Origin: Ettlia oleoabundans
Lineage: Eukaryota > Chlorophyta > Chlorophyceae > Chlamydomonadales
DNA: 21,724 bases
Reading direction: 5' to 3'
Assembly (NCBI GenBank): GCA_019693395.1
Contig: JAAMXP010000495.1
Location: 1 to 21,724 of the forward strand
The notes under the pieces: model-generated
Database searches by the model: none
The model's input: the letters and a program-made list of their open reading frames with translations, nothing else
Told to the model about the DNA's origin: nothing
Part shown: in pieces, positions 1-7,614 of the stretch
Layout: each line of letters opens with the position of its first letter
Numbering within the stretch: position 1 is the first letter of the stretch
Made by a program: the position numbers and the translations under genes

Positions 1-23
1 CCCCCACACCACCCCCCACCCAC

Positions 24-2408
24 CTGGGCCAGAGCCAGCAGTGCCATCCTCCTCTCCCGCTTCGTCAACCTCCTCATCCTCCGATGTTTCTCGCCGCGCT
101 GCCTTGTTGCCGCCAGCAGCTGTTGCGGGGGCAGGCTTAAAGATTCCCTGCGGCCCCATCACCGCCTCTTGAGCCATGCGCTGCAGCCCGTAGTCTGCAA
201 GCAAGCCAGGCCATGACAGGAGCGGAAGGGATGAGCGGTGGCTTACTGTGTCAGGCAATTCATGAGATGGTCAGTCACCTCAGTCCCAACAATTAGAAAG
301 ACTTGGGAGGACTTCTAACACATTGCCGGGGACTGTCCACATGCTGCCAGTTATCAACAGACTGCCAGCTTCGATGGTGCTGCAAACCCAAACCATCCAG
401 CGAGTGCTTTCATCTGTCATGCTGCACTGTTGTTTTGCAAGATCTCAGTTGTCTTGCACCTCACCCTACTCACCAGAAGGGTAGACTACGACATTCTTGA
501 TTGCGCCGCCTTTGGGAACAAAGGAGCGAAGCACCGCCAGGATGTCGACAGCCCGCACGTGGGTCCAATCCAGGTCCACAGCCGCCAGCCGAGGAGTGGC
601 ATCAGGCAGCAGCGGGATCTGTGACACGCCGGGCAGGAAGCAGGGGGGCAGCAGGGGCAGTGCACGGTGAGGCCTGGCAGGTGAGAAGTCAGATTTGTTT
701 TCCTGGGCATGATAAGCTGAGCGACGCCTGCAGGTGAATAGCCCTCCACCGTCTGCAGCATGCAAGAGGCGCTGCAGCTTCTCCACTCCAATCCGGCGAG
801 CGGGCAGGCAGCCGGTCCATCACCCGCTCACCGGTTCCTCTGGGTTTGCTGCCAGGGCGCCTATGCCCCACTCCTGCAGGTCCGCCTCAGTCACCGCCTC
901 CTCCCCCTCATCCTCACCAAGCCCCGTTGTGGGCCGCAGCTGCCGCCCTGGGAATTCTTTCTCCTCAACATCCTCGCTGCCCTCCTCCCCCTCCTCCTCC
1001 TCCTCCTCCTCCTCCTCCTCCTCCTCCTCTGCCTCTTCACTGCTAGTCTCAGGGCCTGTCAGTCCCCTGAAATCAGACCAGCGAAGACATGTAACCGACG
1101 TCGACAGTGCAAGTCGGCAAAGACTGCTGTGGCCCCCCCGTGCACGCGGGCATAGTTATAAGATGGGTGCATTTGGCGGTGAGCGTTATGCACTTGCGAG
1201 CAGGCAGATGTAGGCCCACAAACACAGGACCGGCAGCTGAGCGGGTGGGCGTCGCAGCCAGCCAGACATGGGGCCTGGGACCTTCAGCATGCGCTGCGAG
1301 GGCTGTCGCTCTTTGCAGCAGCTAGTCACGCCCTGACCAGAGGTGGGGCCCGCCTGGGCAGGGCCCCGGCCAGTGCGCCGGCTTATTTACTGCGGGATGT
1401 TAGGTGCACATCATTGCTATGGAAGGCATATGGCAGCATGTATGCAACCGCAGCAGTAGTACTGGTGGTCGAAACAGCAGGAGAGCACCGAGCAGCCTCA
1501 AGGCCTCAAGGGCCGCAAATTTTGTACACATGTCAGGCATGGCATGCCACCAACCTCATGCGAGCCCATCGCTGCTGCGCCGCCCGCTCCTCCTCATCCA
1601 CCTCTGCATCGCTTTCAGATTCTGGCTCTGGCTCGGGGTCACTGCCGCCGTATTCTGCCGCCCCAGCTGCCTGCAGAGCTGCGTCATCGTCCTCCTCAAC
1701 ATCCTCACCGCTGCTGTCGTTCGTGCTGCTGCCCTCTGCATTCACCTGTCGCCGCTTCGTCTTGTTGCTGCCAGCGGCTGGGTTGCTCTGCCTCTGCTGC
1801 TTCTTCCGTTGTGACTTCTTCTCTTGCTGCTGCCTGGTATCTGAATGTTGCCCTGCTGCGGCTGGCTGCTGGACGCCGCCCTCGCCACCCGCCCTGCGCT
1901 GCTCCTCTTCCTCTCCCTGGAGGCGGTAGTAGCGCCGCATGTCCTCATTCTTCCTGCTGCCCTTCACCTTGCGCCCTCGCTTGTCTACGGTGCTGCGAAC
2001 CTGGAAAGAATCATCCTTGAACATACCTAGCGGCAGCGAGGGGGAATGGCAGAGGGAGTGGCACGGAGCGAGGTGGGTCAGCAAAATCAAGGGTGAACGG
2101 CAACAACACTGTAGCAAGCGGTGCATCACAAATCACCATCACTTTTCTCAGGCTTGGAAGAGCGTGAGTGTTGACGTTCAAAGAGGCACGTCTACAGTTG
2201 CAGAACCATGCCTAGCGCGTGCTTATTCTTCGGTTAGCGGCGGCACTGGCAGCAGCGTTGACTGACCGGCGAACCGCTCGTCAATTTCCACTTTGGCTTT
2301 GGCCTTTGGGAACCTCTGGAATCGTGGATCATAATGCACTGCCGCAAAACGGGTGTCCGTCACCACTTTGCCTTCACCACCCGGCTTGGGCTTGGACCCC
2401 TTGCCCAT
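24..2408 (-). CDS. ESF1: ESF1-like nucleolar pre-rRNA processing protein, N-terminal part, five exons, cut at window start
   Basis: Exons in order: 2408-2267, 2026-1555, 1066-832, 618-474, 194-24. All introns are GT-AG and phases agree; a donor (CAG/GTGGG) follows base 24, so the rest lies outside the window. ESF1 is a nucleolar protein of small-subunit (18S) rRNA maturation. Family marks: an N-terminal block with TDTRFAAVHYDPRFQ and DERFAGMFKDDSF followed by VDKRGR (residues 16-66), acidic and Lys/Arg-rich low-complexity sequence, GPETSSEE (about 210-217), a run of 13 Glu (218-230), then the RRM-like start RLAAVDLDW, FVPKGG and VVVYPSDYGLQRM (about 295-338), all in family order. The start at 2408 has a good context (GCGCCATGG) and fits the short family N-terminus; the frame is open further upstream. 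388 residues are visible of a family that is usually much longer. Sure of family; the far C-terminus is unseen. Confidence 0.93.
991..1029 (-). repeat. (CTC)13 microsatellite, read as GAG codons in ESF1
   Basis: Thirteen perfect CTC units on the plus strand are read as thirteen GAG codons in the third ESF1 exon and form an uninterrupted poly-Glu tract inside an already acidic segment. Length changes of whole units would keep the frame. Confidence 0.97.
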
Positions 2409-2930
2409 GGCGCCGAGAAGCAGCTGAAACACTTCAAACGAACTGTTCGTATAAAAAGGGAGTGGGGCGACGCGAGAGGCGCGCCGTCGCGCACAGGAAA
2501 CTGCGCGGGTGCTTGTTTGCGCCCGTATGAGCGCTGTTGGGGCCGTAAGGCGTGTCCACAAAGCGTTGCATATGCATGCATATCTTCTATATCGCCATTA
2601 TTATTTCTGCTCGCCACAGCGGTACAAGCTGTACACTTCATCGCACAGTTCATCCTGATTCCACGGCTGAGTTGTTGATGTATTAGTGTGATAGAAGCAA
2701 AGTGACGAACAGAGGACTGATCTGCAAGCCACAACAGGTCGCTTGTGCAGAAACCCGCTTGCACAGCTGGCTGCTTTTCTCGCGTGATTGTGTTGGCTCT
2801 TAATAATTGCTGGTTCCCCTAGTTCGTAGGCTCCCTCTCCTCTGGCCATGGCAGCCCGCCACCGCCGCCACACTGTTTGCGCCGCTGGTACACGTGCAGG
2901 CACTGACAACAGTCGGCGCCTGCATTTTCC
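2409..2930. promoter_or_regulatory. Divergent intergenic region between ESF1 and the AANAT-like gene
   Basis: These 522 bases separate the ESF1 start (minus) from the acetyltransferase start (plus) and must hold both 5' UTRs and promoters. A TATA-like TATAAAAAGG lies at about 2450-2459 in plus orientation, but it is 470 bases from the plus start and lies wrong way round for ESF1, so its use is uncertain. No coding exon or RNA gene was recognised here. Confidence 0.5.
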
Positions 2931-3920
2931 ATGTCAGAAGAGCTTGCCTATGAGCTGGCTCCTGAGCTCTTTTTCAGGCCAGCCTCCCTCTCTGATTTAA
3001 ATCGGATAAACGAGCTCGAGGTGGCTACTCATGCTGGCCATATGCACACCTCGTGATTGTGTCCCTGGTGGGGACCTCCCCTCCTTCCCTATCTGCCATC
3101 CCCTGCTGTATGAACCTGCTGCATCTGACGCCACCACGGCTGCGCAACAATATCTTTGCCAGTCCTCTTGCCTCTTTGCCCATTGCAGGCTGCAGGCTAT
3201 CCGCCCGATGAGGCCGCAAGCAGGGAGCGTCTGCAGTATAGGCTGGAGCACGGTAAGTAAGCTGCTCCTGCTCTGTGTTGCGTGTTTATCAACAGTGATC
3301 AATTCTCTATCGCCTTTGAAAACCCAACCTTTGAGAACAATCGATGGGTGGCTGCAGCTGCGGACCAGTTCTTAGTCGCGGTGGTGCCGTCAGAGGGGGG
3401 CCTACGGATTGTTGGGTTTGTGTGCGGCACTCTCATCAAAAGCGCCGACCGCTTGACAGAAGAGTCGATGGGCACACATGAGCCGGATGGAGGTGCGGCA
3501 TAACCCAGTTTCTACACTGGCATCATTTTGGGGGAGGGGAATGTGTAGAGTTCTCAGGCGTGCTGTCGGCATCCCTGCCTCAGTTTCCTGTCCTATGCGA
3601 GATGCGAAAGCGCACTCCACAGGTACTGGTTCTGTTTGCTGATAATCCTTTTTTTGCCATTCCACGCTGCAGCGCTGCTGGCCATCCACAGCGTGTGTGT
3701 TGATGCCGCACGCCGGCGGCAGCGGGTGGCCACCCGCCTGCTTCGTGCGTACCAGACATATGTCCAAGGTAGCACGCCCACTCTGAAGGAAGTGCGGCTG
3801 ATATGCAAGCAGGCACTCGTCCCCCTGTACGAGGGGGCGGGATGGCAGCTGGTGGGGCCTTCAGATGTTGTGCATGGCCAGGATCCGTGGCTGGAGATGC
3901 TGTGGACTCCTGGCTCATGA
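2931..3920 (+). CDS. GNAT-family N-acetyltransferase, arylalkylamine/serotonin N-acetyltransferase (AANAT)-like
   Basis: Exons 2931-3020, 3189-3252, 3358-3492 and 3673-3920 join in phase to a 178-residue protein; all introns are GT-AG. AANAT-like GNAT enzymes transfer acetyl from acetyl-CoA to an amine (serotonin, other arylalkylamines or polyamines). Seen: RPASLSDLNRINELEAAGYP and DEAASRERLQYR (residues 16-48), the N-terminal signature of the non-vertebrate AANAT group; QFLVAVV and IVGFVCGT strands (56-81); motif A around LLAIHSVCVDAARRRQRVATRLLRAY (in pieces, 99-124); motif B with LVPLYEGAGW and the usual C-terminal WLEML. Length fits the family (about 170-210). Odd: the acetyl-CoA loop expected as RxxGxA reads RRQRVA, an Arg (codon CGG) at the conserved Gly place. 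The ATG at 2931 gives exactly the family N-terminus without a transit peptide, so cytosolic location is inferred. The amine substrate cannot be read from sequence. Confidence 0.88.
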
Positions 3921-4242
3921 GCTTACGAAAGTACAAGGAGGTTCATTGCGCATGACAGGCCTGAATGAAACGCCGACCAAGGTCAAGGGGTTCGTGTCAC
4001 GCATGCTGTGGCGGGGGTTCTGACATGGACCTGCACTAGCTACCTCTGGCCTCTGCTAGCATGCCTTCAAAGTCTCACCAAAGTGTATTGTTTGGAGGAT
4101 ACCACGGAGTGAAATGAGAGGAGCGTCGTGCAATTGCGCAAGGGCCGCTTGGGCCGGTCCGCTTCATTCCGGCAGTCCAGCGCGCTCCCGACAAAGGAAA
4201 GCTACAGTACCAAAATCAGCAGGCGACAGTGCCCCTGCCGCC
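3921..4242. other. Intergenic region between AANAT-like and oxygenase genes
   Basis: This holds the 3' UTR of the acetyltransferase and the promoter and 5' UTR of the oxygenase. No TGTAA motif is present; a TGTAT at about 4083 is the nearest variant. An in-frame upstream ATG at 4114 could lengthen the oxygenase by 43 residues rich in Ala, Ser and Arg. Confidence 0.5.
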
Positions 4243-6057
4243 ATGTCAACGGAGCAGACACCAACTGCTGCCTCAGTGGCAGCCACTGAGGCAGCGGAGG
4301 AGGAGAGCGAAGACTGGCTGGAGCTTCCAGATGCACAGCACATCATGCTGCAGGAAAACTTTGCGCCTCAACTGGTGCATAAGCTGCGTGCACACTTTGA
4401 TAAGAGGTGAAGCGCGACTGCTGCAACCAGCAACAGCTGCCCCAGTGCCCTGCTGCGCCGCCGGCCTCGACACCAGCTGTTCAGGCATGAGGCCACATGC
4501 CTGTGTTGTTCCTTGATGCTGCAGGTTGGGCAGCCCATTAAAGGCCAGCAGCGAGCGATTTTGCTTTGATTGGTGGCATGTGCCAGACCAATACACCCTG
4601 CTGCGAGTCCCGGCCGACCAGTTCTTTCCCCCTCACTTTTACGACGCGCTGGTAGATGCGCTGGTGGAGCATGGAGAGCGAGAGCTGGGCTGCAGGGGCA
4701 TCTCCCCAATCTGGCTCAGGCAAGTGGCAGGCTTGCGGCATAGATTGTATATGCGCTGGTTGTGGGCATTTTTACTATGTGCTCCTGCTGCAAACGCCTG
4801 TTTCATGTGCCCATTAGTTGTGCATCCTGCAGCGTGTATGTTGATGGCTGCCGGCAGGAGTGGCATGCTGACGCCCCACATGGGTAGGGGCTGCTGATTT
4901 GTGAGGAAGTCTAGCGTGGCATAGAACCATGATGATTTGCTGATGTGGCAAATGCCACACAACTCCCGCACCAGCGGAGGCCCACCAGTCTGCAGCCCCT
5001 TGCCAATTCCCCACCACCCTGCAGTCCCTTTGCCTTTGTGTTGTCGCTAACCCGTTGGGAAGAGAGGTTGTTCACGGGAGGGGAGACCATGATCCTGCAG
5101 CCGCATGTGCTAGACTACTGGCGCACATTTGACCCTCAGAAGGGCACAGAAACCCCTCAGCTGGTGGGTGAGAAGTTGATATGTGGCGTCAGCAGCCGGG
5201 CTGCAAGTGGTGCAGCGCGGTGCAAGGGACCATTGGCAGAGGTGCCTGATGTGTGATGAGCCTGAATACTGTCAGCTCTCTAAGATTGCTGTGCAGATCT
5301 CCCATGTCCCTGCCTGCTGGAACCAGCTGACGGTTTTTGATGGAAGGATACCGCATGGAGTGCGGCAGGTGGGGCGATTGAATACCAAAGCGCATGCTTG
5401 ATGCAAGCTTTCAATCAAACACTGAAAGGAGTGCAACAAGTTGTGGTTCCTGCCTTGCCGCATTGCATTGATGCCTTCCACTCCTCCAATGGGCACCTGC
5501 CCTTGCCCTGCTCTTGAAAACACCTAAGCGCAGGTAGAGGGGACACATGACCCGCTACAAGGGCGAGTGGTGCTCCATGGCTGGTATACACAGCCCCAGC
5601 CTTTCTTCGCTGGTGCGTAGCGCTGATCTGCTTGGGACATGTTGTGGCTGCTGTAACTCAAGTAAGAGTGGAAGTTGGAGTGGCATGATGAAGCTGCCCA
5701 CTTGGCTGCTGCTGCCGCTGCCTTCAATGCGCAGGCTCACTGGGCCAGGATGAGGCCACCCCTGCGCTGAACGCCTGCCTGGATGGGCTGTACGAGTCTT
5801 TGGCTGCCCTGCCGCCAGCAGTGGGCATCGTGACAGTGCGACTGGAGGTGGAGGGAGGCAGCGGGCGTGTGGCGGACGTACAGTGGCTGGCAAACACGCT
5901 GGTTGGGCGGCCCCGGGGTGGCAGCAGCGAGCAGGAACCTTGGGAGGTGGCCCACGTTACGCTGGCATGCATAGCGGAACACCTGCTGGGGGCACGATTT
6001 CCGAACAGTGCTGACGGGGGTGATACCAACATCACGTTACCTTTCCTGTTTGAGTAA
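4243..6057 (+). CDS. 2-oxoglutarate/Fe(II)-dependent oxygenase with an appended C-terminal domain
   Basis: Seven exons: 4243-4406, 4525-4719, 4833-4883, 5025-5163, 5297-5368, 5534-5612, 5735-6057; all phases match, giving 340 residues. The family couples oxidation of a substrate to decarboxylation of 2-oxoglutarate. Iron ligands are clear: H131 and D133 in EWHADAPHG and the distal H203 in GRIPHGV; R218 in QGRVVLHGW is the likely 2OG-binding Arg. FVLSLTRWEERLFTGGET (141-158) and LDYWR (166-170) are core strands of prolyl-hydroxylase-type folds. Residues about 235-340 form a separate domain: a short helix region, then VGIVTVRLEV, GRVADVQWL and a final ITLPFLFE, which resembles the TonB/AgmX-type C-terminal domain of bacterial proteins (recalled likeness only). 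The ATG at 4243 has a near-perfect context (GCCGCCATG); the in-frame ATG at 4114 would add a possible transit peptide. Intron 2 is GC-AG. Substrate unknown. Confidence 0.87.
4720..4832 (+). other. GC-AG intron in the 2OG oxygenase gene
   Basis: The donor reads CAG/GCAAGT, a perfect U1 match apart from C at +2, and the acceptor reads CTGCAG. Splicing here joins GISPIWL to SVYVDGCRQEWHAD in phase 2. The nearest GT (4724) would shift the frame by four bases. Confidence 0.85.
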
Positions 6058-6253
6058 TTCTGCTGCTTGCTGCACGGACTCCCTCCCGCGGGGCGGCAGC
6101 CACCGTCCATTGACAGTCACCCAGGCATTCACCACTTTGCACCTTGCTGTTTGCTACTTCTGTTGAGCAGGGCGTTTGCAAAAGCCAACACAATCACTTG
6201 ACAAACACTGTACAGTTGGTATCAACTAAAGCGAGAGCAAAGGGGAAATGCTG

Positions 6254-6258
6254 TGTAA
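6254..6258 (+). terminator. Putative polyadenylation signal TGTAA of the oxygenase gene
   Basis: TGTAA is the usual poly(A) signal of chlorophyte nuclear genes. This copy is about 200 nt after the stop codon at 6055-6057 and is the first on this strand after the gene. Confidence 0.6.
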
Positions 6259-6324
6259 ATGTAGAAATGACGGCATGTTGCCGAAGGCATAATGCTGGTA
6301 CACAGTATGTGGCTCTCCACAAAA

Positions 6325-6329
6325 TTACA
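6325..6329 (-). terminator. Putative polyadenylation signal TGTAA of the M11 protease gene
   Basis: TTACA on the plus strand reads TGTAA on the minus strand, about 810 nt after the protease stop. It is the only copy seen on that strand between the two genes and implies a long 3' UTR. Confidence 0.5.
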
Positions 6330-7138
6330 ATAAGAAAGTAGAGGAAGTAGAAAGAAGCAGTCATAAGGAACGGGCGGGATGAGTTTGTGTTGTATTGATT
6401 TGGGCAGTGTCTGCACGGCGCGGCAGACAAGGCCACAAGGGAGAGAAAGGGTACCATGTGATTAAAGCGCCTGCCTGTGCACACAAGTGCAAGGGTAGAT
6501 TGTGGTGTGTGTTTTGTTGCTGTTGTTGTTGTGCTTGCTCTTGTTTTTTGGTTGGGGGTCCCGGGGGTCGGGGGGGCGGAATGTGGGATGATGTATTCAA
6601 ATGGTTGAACAAGTTGCAGTGGAGGGTATTTTTGAGACGATGCAGAAACAAGTAGGTGGACAACTGGTAGCGGGACACATTTTGTGTGCCTCAGCACAAT
6701 GGGTATAAAGGGGGAGGGCACAGGAGCGTCGCCTGCGGCTTTGCAGGCTGGCGAGCTAAAACAAAGTGGACAATGATAGGTGTTGGGCGCAAAAAATACG
6801 CACGCATATCGGTGGCGTACGAGAGCTGCGCCAAACAGAGGCTGACAGCAGAGCAGTGAAGAACGGGGAGTAAGTGTTGGAGGTAACCAAAATTGGGATG
6901 CGTCATGCCGGCAGCTGGCAGAGCAGGGCCCTGGACGGGTGGTGCAATAGAGTGTTGAGTACCAGGCCAGATGCCAGCACAACAAGGAATAGGGTGCATG
7001 CGCCTGCTGCACGTAATCATACAGCGACAAGGCCGACGCACCGGGGTGTGTGGGTGCGACGGGGGAGACGTGCGCTACGAGTGTGTGGCCTACCACGGCC
7101 TCGTGGCGGGGAGGCCACAACAAATTAGGCTGCCTGCT

Positions 7139-7565
7139 CTACGACAGTCCTCGCCTCACCAACAGCTTGAGCACTTCTGAGCAGCTGCAGGCTATGCCTG
7201 TGCCGCTGCAGGTGGGGCGCTTGGTGGCGGTGCCCAGCCAGAACTGACAGACAGAACCTGGAGACTTGGCGGCGCAGGTGGCGTGGCCCTTCTCGCAGCG
7301 CAACTGGGTGGTGGGGATGACGGCGCCGCGTGCATCTCGTTTGACGGGAGCCTTCACGGCGGAGCCCTGGATGCTGGTTGTGGAAGCGCAGCCGCACTTG
7401 ATCAGGCTCTTGGCACAGGTGGGGGTCTTCAGCCAGTACTGGCACATACCCATGGTTGAGTTTGGCATGAGGTAGTTGACGCCAGGCTTGGCCTGCATAC
7501 AGGGTGAGGGAGGGAGAAAAGATGCAGTGTGCATGGGTGACCGGATCACCATGGGGTGTGTGTGC

Positions 7566-7614
<49 letters not shown>

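Larger units (their letters stand above)
6058..7138. other. Convergent 3' UTR region of oxygenase (plus) and M11 protease (minus)
   Basis: This 1,081 bp stretch holds the two facing 3' ends. The plus 3' UTR probably runs to about 6270 and the minus 3' UTR from 7138 down to about 6310, judged from one TGTAA motif on each strand. The minus strand has a 309-codon open frame (7123-6194) with no recognisable domain; see findings. A G/T-rich stretch lies at about 6510-6580. Confidence 0.6.

Noticed and set aside
760..1155. Plus-strand frame with a long poly-Leu stretch resembling a membrane protein
   Set aside because: It is the antisense shadow of the ESF1 poly-Glu codons.
1533..2129. Continuous 198-codon minus frame as a separate gene
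   Set aside because: It is the second ESF1 exon plus read-through into both flanking introns; splice sites at 2026 and 1555 join it in phase to its neighbours.
2450..2459. TATAAAAAGG as TATA box of the AANAT-like gene
   Set aside because: It is about 470 bases upstream of the start with no evidence for a 5' exon in between, and it is wrong way round for ESF1.
4114..4242. Upstream in-frame start of the oxygenase
   Set aside because: Kept only as an alternative: the ATG at 4243 has a much better context, although the extra 43 residues could be a transit peptide.
5564..5753. Exon 6 of the oxygenase ending at the GT at 5584 just after HG
   Set aside because: Phase would not fit the last exon and a stop codon follows; the donor at 5613 keeps YTQPQPFFAG and matches phase.
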